This document shows positions 7,012 through 16,711 of a DNA stretch of 64,000 nt, piece after piece (position 1 is the first letter of the stretch; each line of letters begins with the position of its first letter). Both the position numbers and the translations under genes were made by a program. The notes under the pieces are model-generated. The model did no database searches. It saw nothing but the letters and a program-made list of their open reading frames with translations, and was not told the DNA's origin. Source of the stretch: CAVQBL01 sp963710715 (GTDB taxonomy: Bacteria > Pseudomonadota > Gammaproteobacteria > DSM-16500); NCBI GenBank assembly GCA_963710715.1, contig CAVQBL010000018.1:124001-188000 (forward strand). Direction: 5' to 3'.

Positions 7012-9198
7012 TTAAAGATGAATTGTTGGTTTCGTCACTGTTGCTTCTAAGCCTGATTCCGGTGATTGAGGAGTGTTGCTAGAAGAACTATGTTTAATTA
7101 CTGGTGGATAAGTCTTGTGAAGCCGTGGCGAATATTCTTTGCTTCGAGTGGATTCTGCTATTCTAGCTCTATCAGTGTACTTCAGTGCTTCATCAGCATC
7201 ACCTACTAAGTTATGAAGATTTGCTAGCCCTCGTAAAGCGTCAGTTCGATTAGATTGAAAGTCGGTGCTTGTTTCAAAAGCCTTTTTTGACAATGTAAAA
7301 AATAAGCTATTCTTGGAAACATTCTTTCCTTGTTGTTTTTCTTCTTTTAAACGTAAAAGATAAAGATCTCCTAGTCGGCTGTAAGCCCATGATGGCGACT
7401 GCGATTTAAGTTTATTTGCATTATTGGTTAAACGTTGAATAGCTTCTTTATAGGACTTTTCGGCTTGTTCATATTGTTTTTCAGCTTGCTTATTCTCTTC
7501 TGCGGAGGGAATGTCTGTAACTCTTCGAAGGCGCAGTGGCCTCGCTAATTTTGTATGGCAATCTCCTAAATGAACACAAGCTTCATCATGCACTGGATTT
7601 TTATTTATAACCATTGCAAATTTTTTAATTGCTTCCTCGTACTTCTCACATCGTTCAAGTCCCATACCCCAGTTATAGTGTATCTCTATATTATCAGGGT
7701 CCAATTCTGCTCCTTTTTCATAGTGACTCAATTCTATAGAACTGTCGCGCATATCTTGTCTATTATAGGCCAAACCTATTTTTCGGTGAAGTTCAGCTAA
7801 TTTCTGCTTATTAGCTACGTCAGTTGGCTTTATCAAATCAATAGCTTTTTTATACTCTTCTATAGCTGCACTTAGATTTTCTCTATTAAATAAAGCCGAA
7901 CCTTTATCAGCATGATGCTCTGGTGACATTGGAAAATCCTTGTGTTCCCGAGTTTCAGTATAGGGTTTTAAATCTGCAAAATATTGACGTATCTGTTCCA
8001 AATTTAAATATTTCAATACATCTTGCATAGATTCTATTTTATGTCCTCCTGGATAAGGAATGCTGAGGGTTAAAATTAAGGGATTGTGTTGGGTTGTTCT
8101 ACCATATTTAGAAGTTTCGACAGGTATGGGACATGGTTGCTTCGTCATAAAATACACAAAAGCAACTTTAGCAACCTCTAAAGTTAAATTAGCTTTTATC
8201 TTCTTATAATTATCCCAACGAAAATCTATTTTTATTTCTTTTTCATCACTTCTGATTCTAAAGCGACTATTTTTGTAGAACCCTGCATCCACAGCTTTTC
8301 CAAACAAAGAGAGTGCTGCTTTCGGTAGGGGGTCATTATTTTGCAGGTGCAAATACTTTTTAATTAGATTATTAAAAACATTTTGCATAGGCATTGGATC
8401 AGGATCATTTCTGCTCTGGAATATTTTGATGAGTGTATCGGTATACTTTTCTGCTGCTTCTAACTCTCCTAAATCGATCAATGTAAGAGTGTAATTAATA
8501 TGTGTACTGAGCCATAGCCATTTTTCATTTTTGTATATTCCAAATAATGCTTTACTTTCTTCTGGTTTATCACAAGCTGAGTAAATACTCATCATGCTAT
8601 TTAATAAATAATTACCGTCTTCACTTAACAAATAATTATCGTCCTTACTTTGAAGGTATTTATTTTCACAGCAGGCGTGCCATATTTTTTTCGCATCATC
8701 GAGCAGTTTACTTACAGAGTCAGAATTTATATTGGAACTATTTTTTTGGACTTTTATTTTTTTGTATGTGGCATTCAAAGCAGCATGATGTGCCCATGCG
8801 CCAACTACCCCAGATACATTAGTTTTTTCCTTAAATAAGTTAAATAGTTTAACTGCATCTTCTTCTTGATCAAGATCTTGTAACGCTTTTATGACACGAG
8901 AAAGTGATATATCTGTTGGTAGTTTTCTAAAAAGAAATACCATATCTGAAAATTTGGCGAGATTTTTTTTTGAATCTTCTCTGCTTTTGGCTTCTCCTAT
9001 TTGAAAGTTTGTACTTATTTCTTGGAGGCTGCTAAAATCATTTTTTAATTTTTGTAAGTCAATTTTATCTAGCATTTTTGGAGTTTTTGGTCGCGAAGAT
9101 GAGCTTAATCTTAGATTTGTATAGGATTGTGTACGCCAGCTAGTCCCTGATGGACGATGACGTTTTTCATCATTTCCTGATCTATTTGATGATGACAT
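7012..9198 (-). CDS. Large TPR/Sel1-like helical repeat protein, unknown function
   Basis: This 728-residue protein has a Ser/Arg/Lys-rich N-terminus (about 1-45) and then mostly helices. Tetratricopeptide repeats are clear between about 420 and 690, for example AELHRKIGLAYNRQD, IEIHYNWGMGLERCEKYEEA and AYSRLGDLYLLRLKEE. The N-terminal half has weaker PPR/TPR-like helical pairs around 190-270. No signal peptide or membrane span is seen. The C-terminus is again Ser/Pro-rich. TPR proteins serve as scaffolds; the partner is unknown. Its place beside WD40 and NLS-bearing genes suggests an accessory or effector role, which is inference. Confidence 0.75.
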   Translation of the reverse strand: MSSSNRSGNDEKRHRPSGTSWRTQSYTNLRLSSSSRPKTPKMLDKIDLQKLKNDFSSLQEISTNFQIGEAKSREDSKKNLAKFSDMVFLFRKLPTDISLSRVIKALQDLDQEEDAVKLFNLFKEKTNVSGVVGAWAHHAALNATYKKIKVQKNSSNINSDSVSKLLDDAKKIWHACCENKYLQSKDDNYLLSEDGNYLLNSMMSIYSACDKPEESKALFGIYKNEKWLWLSTHINYTLTLIDLGELEAAEKYTDTLIKIFQSRNDPDPMPMQNVFNNLIKKYLHLQNNDPLPKAALSLFGKAVDAGFYKNSRFRIRSDEKEIKIDFRWDNYKKIKANLTLEVAKVAFVYFMTKQPCPIPVETSKYGRTTQHNPLILTLSIPYPGGHKIESMQDVLKYLNLEQIRQYFADLKPYTETREHKDFPMSPEHHADKGSALFNRENLSAAIEEYKKAIDLIKPTDVANKQKLAELHRKIGLAYNRQDMRDSSIELSHYEKGAELDPDNIEIHYNWGMGLERCEKYEEAIKKFAMVINKNPVHDEACVHLGDCHTKLARPLRLRRVTDIPSAEENKQAEKQYEQAEKSYKEAIQRLTNNANKLKSQSPSWAYSRLGDLYLLRLKEEKQQGKNVSKNSLFFTLSKKAFETSTDFQSNRTDALRGLANLHNLVGDADEALKYTDRARIAESTRSKEYSPRLHKTYPPVIKHSSSSNTPQSPESGLEATVTKPTIHL

Positions 9199-9293
9199 GT
9201 GATCCTCATTAATTATTTAGTTTATATAGCTATGATAACTATATTTGATTAAGGAATTATTAAGATTCCATATAAAAACTGATTTTTTTAGGT

Positions 9294-11474
9294 TCAAGGC
9301 AACAACTTCTTTCTCTTTTTACGTAGCGGCTTATTGCGCATCACGCGTATGACATTTTGGGTTTTGCGAATTTTACGTAATACGCGAGCGAGGTGAGAGC
9401 GATTATGTACTGTAATTGTAAGTTGCACGATGAAATAGCGTCCATCAAATTCTTCGGCGTTAATATTTTCGATATTGGATTCGGCATTGGAAATAGCAAG
9501 TGCTAATGCAGCGAGACTGCCACGTTGATTGAGTATCTCAACATGCAAATTAACGGGGAATTCACCTTGTATACTCTCTTCCCAACGCAGTGATACATAT
9601 TTATCAGGATCCTCGCGATATTCTGCGAGCTTAGGGCATTGTTCCATGTGTACTACAACACCGTGACCCGGATCGATGTAACCACCAATGGGGTCGCCTG
9701 GAATAGGACGGCAACATTTTGCATACGTGACCACAATGCCTTCTGTTCCTTTAATAGCTAATGGTATGGAAGTCATGTCTGCGATGAGTTCTGGTTTGGT
9801 TGGCATGTGCGCCAATTTTGCTACTTGTTTTGCTACTAAGAGTGCTGTGCGATTTCCTAATCCAACTTCTTCAAATAAATTATTCACGGAATCCAAATTA
9901 GAAGCTTCTATCACTGCCGTTAAATATGTAGATGGAACTTGAGAAAGATCCAAGCCAAAATTATGGAACGCTTTTTCAATGAGGCGTTTTCCAAGTTCGA
10001 TAGATTCTTCACGCTGCTGTTTTTTCAAAAAATGTTTAATGTTACTGCGTGCTTTACCCGTGACAACAAAATTGAGCCACGCAGGATTCGGTCGAGCGCC
10101 TGGAGCGGTAATAATTTCAACTTGTTGTCCACTCACCAGATGTGTGCTTAACGGTGAGAGACGTTTATCAAGTTTGGTAGCAACACACGTATTGCCAATG
10201 TCAGAGTGAATAGCATAAGCAAAATCCACCGCTGTTGCGCCTGCGGGCAATTCTAAAATATTACCTTTGGGAGTGAAGACATATACTTCATCGGGGAATA
10301 AATCGATTTTAACATTTTCAATAAACTCCAGAGAATTTCTGGAGCTCTTATGCATTTCTAACACGCCTTTTAACCATTCTTTAGCGCGTAACTGTGCATC
10401 ACTAAATACGGCTTTTTCTGTTTTATATAGCCAATGTGCGGAGATGCCATATTCAGCCATTTTATGCATTTCTTCCGTGCGCACTTGGACTTCGATTGGC
10501 ACACCGTAGGGACCAAATAATGTTGTATGTAATGATTGATAACCATTGGCTTTGGGGATGGCAATATAGTCTTTAAAGCGTTGAGCAAGCGGTTTATAAA
10601 GATTATGTAATGTTCCCAGCACGCGATAGCATGTATCTACTTTATCAACGATAACGCGAAAGCCGTACATATCCATGATTTCTGAAAAGGATAAATGCTT
10701 GTCATGCATTTTTTTATAAATGCTATACAGATGTTTTTCGCGTCCCAGTACTTTTCCTGAAATGTTAGTTTTTTTTAAGCTCTTTTTAATTTCTTGATCG
10801 ATGATTTCCATGACTTCTTGACGATTGCCGATGGCTTTTTCTACGGATTTTTTTAAAATACGGTAGCGCATAGGGTAGAGTGCGGCAAAGCCAAGATCTT
10901 CAAACTCTAAACGAAAAGCATGCATACCTAAACGGTTTGCAATGGGAGCGAAAATTTCTAGCGTTTCAAGGGAAATGCGGCGGCGTTTTTCGAGGGGTAA
11001 AGATTCAATAGTGCGCATGTTATGCAAGCGGTCGGCAACTTTGACGAGAATAACGCGGATGTCGCGTGCCATTGCCATGACCATTTTACGGAAATTTTCT
11101 GCTTGCGCTTGCGCGCGGCTTTCAAATTCAATTTGCGTTAATTTTGTGACGCCATCAACCAGATCGGCGACTTCTTTGCCGAATTTTTTCTTAATTTCTT
11201 CTTTCTCAACATAAGTATCTTCAATGACATCGTGTAAGATGGCGGCCATGATAGTGGGTGGATCCATGCGCATTTGTGCGAGTATCAGTGCAACAGCCAG
11301 TGGGTGGGTGATATAGGGATCGCCGGTATAGCGTTTTTGTCCTTCATGGGCGAGTTTTGCAAGTGAATAAGCTTGTTCAATGACGGTTATTTCAGCGTCA
11401 TTTAGATATTCTTTTAATTCGTTGCGCAGTGATGTTAATTCATCCACGCAGCTTGTCTCCGGGATAGTGGTCAT
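9294..11474 (-). CDS. spoT: Bifunctional (p)ppGpp synthase/hydrolase SpoT
   Basis: The 726-residue protein has the full RelA/SpoT layout: an HD hydrolase domain with the intact metal motif HDVIEDT (81-87), a synthase domain (about 235-355), a TGS domain (about 395-455), a conserved helical region and a C-terminal ACT domain (about 650-720). Because the HD residues are present, hydrolysis of (p)ppGpp is expected as well as synthesis, as in SpoT. The gene lies downstream of gmk and rpoZ in the same direction, the classical gmk-rpoZ-spoT order. A 177-bp gap to rpoZ could hold its own promoter. Confidence 0.96.
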   Translation of the reverse strand: MTTIPETSCVDELTSLRNELKEYLNDAEITVIEQAYSLAKLAHEGQKRYTGDPYITHPLAVALILAQMRMDPPTIMAAILHDVIEDTYVEKEEIKKKFGKEVADLVDGVTKLTQIEFESRAQAQAENFRKMVMAMARDIRVILVKVADRLHNMRTIESLPLEKRRRISLETLEIFAPIANRLGMHAFRLEFEDLGFAALYPMRYRILKKSVEKAIGNRQEVMEIIDQEIKKSLKKTNISGKVLGREKHLYSIYKKMHDKHLSFSEIMDMYGFRVIVDKVDTCYRVLGTLHNLYKPLAQRFKDYIAIPKANGYQSLHTTLFGPYGVPIEVQVRTEEMHKMAEYGISAHWLYKTEKAVFSDAQLRAKEWLKGVLEMHKSSRNSLEFIENVKIDLFPDEVYVFTPKGNILELPAGATAVDFAYAIHSDIGNTCVATKLDKRLSPLSTHLVSGQQVEIITAPGARPNPAWLNFVVTGKARSNIKHFLKKQQREESIELGKRLIEKAFHNFGLDLSQVPSTYLTAVIEASNLDSVNNLFEEVGLGNRTALLVAKQVAKLAHMPTKPELIADMTSIPLAIKGTEGIVVTYAKCCRPIPGDPIGGYIDPGHGVVVHMEQCPKLAEYREDPDKYVSLRWEESIQGEFPVNLHVEILNQRGSLAALALAISNAESNIENINAEEFDGRYFIVQLTITVHNRSHLARVLRKIRKTQNVIRVMRNKPLRKKRKKLLP

Positions 11475-11651
11475 TTTTACCAGCTGATCTGTAGTGCATC
11501 TCTATTAATTATACGCTACAGTTGGAATGTTATGTAGAGCAGAAATCTTGATTATTCTTGCAGTTGTGATTTATGCAACAACGCCGGCTTGACCGCGATG
11601 ACGAGTGAGTGATGATATGCAGCGACGCTACTTTTTTCAGAGAAGGCAACT

Positions 11652-11927
11652 TTACTCTGCCGCTTGATCATCGGATGTAGAGATTTCATGCTCACTCTGG
11701 GGGGCAACAACAGGGATAAGATCAGAAGCTTGATGTGCATCGCTGAAATCAACGTGACCCGTTGCAATTTCGCGTAATGCAACCACGGTTGCTTTGTCGT
11801 TTTCCCATGGAACAGTGGGATCAACGCTACCGCGCATGAGCTGACGTGCTCTTTTGGAAGCCAATAAGACTAATTCAAAGCGGTTAGCAACATTTTCTAA
11901 GCAATCTTCTACGGTGATACGTGCCAT
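11652..11927 (-). CDS. rpoZ: RNA polymerase omega subunit RpoZ
   Basis: The 91-residue protein begins MARITVEDCLENVANRFELV, followed by LLASKRARQL, the hallmark of the omega subunit. Omega helps fold beta-prime and, in gammaproteobacteria, forms part of a ppGpp binding site, which fits its place beside spoT. Residues 60-91 are acidic and variable, as usual. The length is normal. It lies 178 bp downstream of gmk, with a short direct repeat in the gap. Confidence 0.97.
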   Translation of the reverse strand: MARITVEDCLENVANRFELVLLASKRARQLMRGSVDPTVPWENDKATVVALREIATGHVDFSDAHQASDLIPVVAPQSEHEISTSDDQAAE

Positions 11928-12010
11928 TTAATCATACCTCAATATTCAATGTTGGAGCAGTTTACCATTTTTTGCGTCTTGAGACCAGTTTTGGGTGGAT
12001 ATTTGTAAGA

Positions 12011-12056
12011 CCAATTTAGGAATGTCACCTTTCTCCAATTTAGAAATGTCACCTTT
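12011..12056. repeat. Two near-identical 22-bp direct repeats, 24-bp period, between gmk and rpoZ
   Basis: The two copies are 12011-12032 and 12035-12056. They share CCAATTTAG.AATGTCACCTTT with one mismatch. Tandem ~20-bp repeats of this kind are found in the ends of some insertion sequences, for example the IS21 family, so this may be a leftover terminus. No transposase gene remains nearby. A regulatory role in the gmk-rpoZ gap is the alternative. Confidence 0.6.
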
Positions 12057-12105
12057 TTGCTAAAAGGATTAGCAGCCTGAGTAACCATTGACTGCCGAAT
12101 TTAGG

Positions 12106-12747
12106 TTAAGGCACAGGGACGGGGGCAAACTCTGCTATTAGCCTAGCAAATCGTATAGATTGTTTCTTTTGCAGTAAGCGGCCAGCGCGGATAATGACTT
12201 TTAAATCATTTAATGCGAGATCAAAGTCATCGTTTACGACGACATAATCGAATTCATGGACATGGGAAACGGTTTCTCGTGCATCCGCCAGACGTTCTTC
12301 GATAATCTGTGGTTTGTCTTGATTACGTTTACGTAAACGTTCAGAAAGATCAGCTAGCGAAGGCGGCAAGATAAATATGCTAATGCTATCAGGAAATAAA
12401 TGTTTGATTTGTTGGCAGCCTTGCCAATCAATTTCTAAAATCACATCTAAACCTTGAGCGAGAGTTTGTTCAACCCAAGAGTGTGAAGTGCCATAATGAT
12501 AATGAAAAACCGTTGCATATTCTAAAAAATCCTTATGGTTTATCATCCGGTTAAATTCAGCTTCATCGATAAAGTAATAATTTATGCCATGTTGTTCGGA
12601 GGGTCTTTTTGGGCGCGTCGTGTGTGAAATAGAAACAGTAATTCCAGGCAATGAATCCACGAGTGCTTCGACCAGCGTCGTTTTTCCGGTCCCGGAAGGG
12701 GCAGAGACAACATATAAATTTCCTGGCTCAGACCCTGATTCAAACAT
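12106..12747 (-). CDS. gmk: Guanylate kinase
   Basis: The 213-residue enzyme phosphorylates GMP to GDP. The P-loop SAPSGTGKTT is at 15-24, followed by the GMP-binding SISHTTRPKRPSE and the YYFID/F..M segment typical of Gmk. The length is normal. It begins 8 bp inside the end of hldE, suggesting translational coupling from hldE. Downstream come rpoZ and spoT, so a single GMP/ppGpp-linked cluster is kept. Confidence 0.96.
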   Translation of the reverse strand: MFESGSEPGNLYVVSAPSGTGKTTLVEALVDSLPGITVSISHTTRPKRPSEQHGINYYFIDEAEFNRMINHKDFLEYATVFHYHYGTSHSWVEQTLAQGLDVILEIDWQGCQQIKHLFPDSISIFILPPSLADLSERLRKRNQDKPQIIEERLADARETVSHVHEFDYVVVNDDFDLALNDLKVIIRAGRLLQKKQSIRFARLIAEFAPVPVP

Positions 12748-14206
12748 TTGTAGGCTCGTCTTTTGTTTGTTGAGAATGGGCGGCTCTCACGCGATCAATA
12801 ATCGACGTGGTAGAAAGATTTTTTGTAACCCCTAACACTCTGACTTCGCCGCCATAGGCATAAACAATTTCAGCGCCTACGACTTGATCAACGTTATAGT
12901 CACCACCTTTTACTAATATATCAGGTTGAAGCAATTTTAACAGACGTTTTGGCGTATCATCCGCAAAAGCAATGACGGCATCGACAGCACTTAGGCTTGC
13001 TAAAACTGTCATACGCTGTTCTATATTGTTAATAGGCCGGCTAGCGCCTTTCAAGCGTTTGACGGATTCATCGTCGTTAATAGCAACAATTAAAAAATCA
13101 CCTAATTGTTTAGCTTGTTGCAAATATGTCACATGGCCAGCATGCAGAATATCGAAGCAACCATTGGTAAAAATAACCCTTTTGTTGTTGAGTTTAGCTT
13201 CGCTGACAGCTAGTATCAGCTGCTCTTCGTTAACTATTCCAGCAGCGATATCTAGATTCGCTGTTCCAGCCAATGCAATTTTGAGTTCGGAAGAACTGAC
13301 GGTGGCTGCCCCCAATTTAGCGACCACTAAGCTTGCGGCAAGATTGGCTAAATACATGGCATGATGCAGTGTAGCTCCCGCAGCGAGTGCAGTTCCGAGT
13401 GTTGCAATCACAGTGTCTCCTGCTCCTGTGACGTCAAACACATCACGCGCATGTGCAGGTAAGTGGAATTCTTCTTCGTTTAAATGAATGAGTGTCATGC
13501 CGCGGTCACCGCGCGTTAGCAATAGGGTTTTTATATCGTAAGTACGTAATAACTCGCGACCTTTGCTAGCAATTTCATGCTCGTTGCTGCAAGGTCCCAT
13601 GATCGCTTCAAATTCTTTTAAATTGGGAGTAATGATATCTGCACCGCGGTAAAGATTATAATTAATGCCTTTTGGATCCACTAAAATGGGAATACGGGCG
13701 GCACGCGCATACTGAATGAGCTCTTCTGCACACTGCAGTGTGCCTTTGCCATAATCGGATAAGATGACTAATTTAGCTGTCGCTAAATGTTTTTTGAAGG
13801 CATGAATTAATTTTTCGAAGCTAAATGCTTTCAATTTTTCTTCAAAGTCTAAGCGCATGAGTTGTTGATGCCGACTAATCACTCTTAACTTAGTAATGGT
13901 GGGTACATGATCAAAACGCTGTATATCATGATTGATATGGGTAGCGGTAAGTTGTTGAGTTAAGGTTTTTCCGGCTTCATCGGTGCCTACTACCCCAATC
14001 AGGGTTGTGGCGGCGCCTAGGGCTGCGATATTGAGAGCAACGTTACCTGCACCGCCAGGGCGTTCGTCAGTTTGCTTAATGTTTACAACAGGAACGGGGG
14101 CTTCAGGTGAGATGCGCGCGGTTTCACCGAACCAATATCGGTCTAGCATGATATCGCCAACAACGAGAACAGAAGCTTGGCTGAAGTCGGGTAGTTGAAG
14201 GTTCAT
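12740..14206 (-). CDS. hldE: Bifunctional heptose-7-phosphate kinase / heptose-1-phosphate adenylyltransferase HldE
   Basis: The 488-residue fusion has an N-terminal PfkB/ribokinase domain (about 1-320), with GGAGNVALN and the catalytic DVTGAGDT loop near 260. The C-terminal nucleotidyltransferase domain (from about 344) has FTNGCFDILHAGH with the HxGH motif at 355-358. It makes ADP-heptose for the inner core of lipopolysaccharide. The intact fusion implies a heptose-containing LPS core. It overlaps gmk by 8 bp. Confidence 0.96.
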   Translation of the reverse strand: MNLQLPDFSQASVLVVGDIMLDRYWFGETARISPEAPVPVVNIKQTDERPGGAGNVALNIAALGAATTLIGVVGTDEAGKTLTQQLTATHINHDIQRFDHVPTITKLRVISRHQQLMRLDFEEKLKAFSFEKLIHAFKKHLATAKLVILSDYGKGTLQCAEELIQYARAARIPILVDPKGINYNLYRGADIITPNLKEFEAIMGPCSNEHEIASKGRELLRTYDIKTLLLTRGDRGMTLIHLNEEEFHLPAHARDVFDVTGAGDTVIATLGTALAAGATLHHAMYLANLAASLVVAKLGAATVSSSELKIALAGTANLDIAAGIVNEEQLILAVSEAKLNNKRVIFTNGCFDILHAGHVTYLQQAKQLGDFLIVAINDDESVKRLKGASRPINNIEQRMTVLASLSAVDAVIAFADDTPKRLLKLLQPDILVKGGDYNVDQVVGAEIVYAYGGEVRVLGVTKNLSTTSIIDRVRAAHSQQTKDEPTNV

Positions 14207-14273
14207 TATTTTTAGGGTATCGTTTAAAAAGTGTATAATTTTAGCATAGAGGAATGTTAGAATAATAGGTCTG

Positions 14274-14303
14274 TTGACAATTTATTGTAGTTTTCGGTAT
14301 GGT
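14274..14303 (+). promoter_or_regulatory. Sigma70-type promoter for the secreted protein/GT39 pair
   Basis: A perfect -35 box TTGACA (14274-14279) is followed, after an 18-bp spacer, by TATGGT (14298-14303). The expected transcription start is about 25 bp upstream of the ATG at 14336. The spacing and -35 are good; the -10 has two mismatches to TATAAT. Confidence 0.6.
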
Positions 14304-14335
14304 GTCTGCATATATTTTTGATAACGAGGTTAAAT

Positions 14336-15121
14336 ATGAAATATTCATTTATTCTAATTGTGGCAACTTCCATTCTTTCTGGAGCTATTTTTGCAAAAAA
14401 TTCAGCAAACATACAACAAGAAGAAAAACTTTATTGTCCTGAAAAAATTGAATGCGATGTAGCGGGAAAATTAGATTCTTGCAGAGCTATTGGAGGGAAT
14501 CTTTCATATTGGGACTATATGAGAGAGGATGGCCGTGTAGAAAAAGGCACTTATCTTTTCCAAGAGGCATCTTCTTCTTATCAGCCGTCTGACGGGTCTT
14601 ATGATGATTCAGAGTGTAATTATAATTTTAGAGTAAATTCAGGTATAAAAACTATAAGCTTAGGAGTAAAGCGTGGCGCCAATATAGAGGCCTTGGTTGA
14701 CAATAGTATTTCTACAATGTGGAAGACCTCAGGTTATTCAGCTTCATGTGGCTCTTCTCATTTATCATGCCCATTTACCCGCACTTCTGCGTTGGGATTT
14801 TCATTCGATTATCGTAATCTTGAGCCAATGACATCAATACAAGTATATTCACATGGGTCAGCGATTACTGATCCTCAAAATATTGCGATATTTCATGGTA
14901 AATTATTAAACCATGAACAAGCCCTGCTTGCTTGCCCAAAAGACAAACAGTGTCCTATGGATATTATAGTTATGAATGATAAAAAGATTTCTATTGGTAA
15001 TGTCATTGTAGATATGGAAAATAAAATGCAAATATTACAAATTACCCCAGTACCTAATTCGGGATATAAAATCACTAAGGCGAATGGCATTAACGCAATA
15101 GAGATTACAAAAGATTCATGA
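14336..15121 (+). CDS. Secreted hypothetical protein
   Basis: I choose the ATG at 14336, seven bases after GAGG, over the upstream TTG at 14318. The 261-residue product then begins with a typical signal peptide (MKYSF..., cleavage near ...GAIFA). The mature part has about ten cysteines (for example KLYCPEKIECD and DSCRAIGG), so it is probably a disulfide-rich periplasmic or exported protein. I do not recognise the family. Its stop overlaps the start of the GT39 gene by ATGA, so the two are translationally coupled. Confidence 0.75.
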   Translation: MKYSFILIVATSILSGAIFAKNSANIQQEEKLYCPEKIECDVAGKLDSCRAIGGNLSYWDYMREDGRVEKGTYLFQEASSSYQPSDGSYDDSECNYNFRVNSGIKTISLGVKRGANIEALVDNSISTMWKTSGYSASCGSSHLSCPFTRTSALGFSFDYRNLEPMTSIQVYSHGSAITDPQNIAIFHGKLLNHEQALLACPKDKQCPMDIIVMNDKKISIGNVIVDMENKMQILQITPVPNSGYKITKANGINAIEITKDS

Positions 15122-16692
15122 TGCTCTCACGGCGCTTAGAAGCATTATTTATTTTTCTGAGCGCCCTGATTTTGTTTACGATTGGAATAAGTTACCAAGA
15201 AATTATTAGCTTTGAATCCCGTTTTTATCTATTTGCTTTAGAAATGTGGCGACATGGTATGAGTTGGTTTCCAATGACTTATCATCAGCCCTATGCCGAT
15301 TATCCCGTTACCTCTACATCACTCATTTATTTGTGTTCCAAATTGATGGGAGAATTAAATAAATTTACCGCTGTTTTTCCTAGCGCCGTGGCGGCAGCCA
15401 TAACCTTATCCGTCGTATATCTAATCGGAGCTTTGCATGATAGGCGTTTTGGATTGGCGGCGGTGTTATTTTTATTTTTTACCAGTATATTTTTAATGGA
15501 AGCCAGAACCATTTCATTGGATCAATACGTAACAGCAGTGACGACGATTGGTTTTTATCTCGCTTATTCTGCAAATTATTTAAAAAAGACCAAGCGTCTT
15601 TGGTTTATTCCATTTTTACTGATGTTGGGATTTGCTTTTCGTGGGCCCATCGGTTTAGTTGTGCCTACAGGTGTTTTATGTGGGTTTTATCTGTTAGATA
15701 AAGAATTTAAGAAATTTTTTATTGTGGGTTTTGTCGGTGCTTTCTTATTGGTTATTTGCAGTGCTGCTCAATTGGCAGTGGCTTATTCTGTAGGTGACAT
15801 GTCTTTCGTACAAGATGTTTTGCATATGCAAGTGGTGGGACGGATGGATGGTGTTGATGCACCACCGGCTTATTTTTATTTTGTTAACAGCATAGGTGAT
15901 TATGCAATTACGTATCCACTGGCTATTTTAGTTTTATTGGGTATGAGTGGATGCTTATTAAAGTTCAATGTGCCACAGGATGTTAAGCTGATACAAAAAT
16001 TATTGGCTTGGGTGTTGATTATTTTGGTGGGTTTAAGTATTCCTGCAGATAAAAAAATGCGTTACATATTACCTATGGCGCCGGCTTTAGCTTTGATATG
16101 TGCTTATCTGTTTGTTGCGCCACAAAAATATTTTGTTTATTTGCGTCGCGCTTTTTATTGGGTTTGCGCAATTTTTCCGATTATTTGCATCGCTATTATT
16201 ATAGTTGCAGATCAGAAAAAATTTCCCCTTAACTTTTCTTATCCAGCATTGATAGGTTTTTTTATTTTGTTGCAGTTAAGTATTTTGTTCTTTCATTGGC
16301 GTAGTCGAGATATGCATGTATTTTTTGTCGCAACCTGTGCATTTGTGATGGCGTATTTGCTGATCATAGAGCCAATTAATTTATATGCAAATCGTACACG
16401 TACATTTGCGGAACGAGTTGAAACAATGCGTCATGACCAGCAAGCAGCGTTGGTTTTTTATAAATTAAGAAAAGATGGGATGCCAATTAAATATTTATTG
16501 AATATGCCCGAAGAAGAAGACCCCAATTTTATTCATTCGTTAACAGAATTATTAAATTTCAAGCGTAAAGCTTTTTTCATTACGAGTAATGATAAGTTTT
16601 TAGAAATGCCGGGCGATGTATTGAAGTTATTTCGAGTGGTTGAGCATGGAAAAATTGGACATAAAGATGTGGTGGTTTTTTCGCAACGATAA
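15118..16692 (+). CDS. Membrane glycosyltransferase, GT39/ArnT-like
   Basis: This 524-residue polytopic protein has about 10-12 membrane spans and the layout of the GT39/PMT-ArnT superfamily. The first periplasmic loop has FESRF (32-36), in the place of the catalytic DETRY-type motif, keeping the Glu and Arg. The next loop ends YADYPVTSTS, like the family's substrate loop. Such enzymes move a sugar from undecaprenyl or dolichyl phosphate to lipid A, LPS or protein in the periplasm. The sugar and acceptor are unknown. It is coupled to the upstream secreted protein gene. The start may be either of two tandem ATGs (15118 or 15121). Confidence 0.75.
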   Translation: MMLSRRLEALFIFLSALILFTIGISYQEIISFESRFYLFALEMWRHGMSWFPMTYHQPYADYPVTSTSLIYLCSKLMGELNKFTAVFPSAVAAAITLSVVYLIGALHDRRFGLAAVLFLFFTSIFLMEARTISLDQYVTAVTTIGFYLAYSANYLKKTKRLWFIPFLLMLGFAFRGPIGLVVPTGVLCGFYLLDKEFKKFFIVGFVGAFLLVICSAAQLAVAYSVGDMSFVQDVLHMQVVGRMDGVDAPPAYFYFVNSIGDYAITYPLAILVLLGMSGCLLKFNVPQDVKLIQKLLAWVLIILVGLSIPADKKMRYILPMAPALALICAYLFVAPQKYFVYLRRAFYWVCAIFPIICIAIIIVADQKKFPLNFSYPALIGFFILLQLSILFFHWRSRDMHVFFVATCAFVMAYLLIIEPINLYANRTRTFAERVETMRHDQQAALVFYKLRKDGMPIKYLLNMPEEEDPNFIHSLTELLNFKRKAFFITSNDKFLEMPGDVLKLFRVVEHGKIGHKDVVVFSQR

Positions 16693-16711
16693 TTAATATC
16701 CGACAAAAAAT

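Noticed and set aside
12972..13364. 130-codon antisense frame inside hldE
   Set aside because: Shadow of the HldE coding frame; no domain or start signal.
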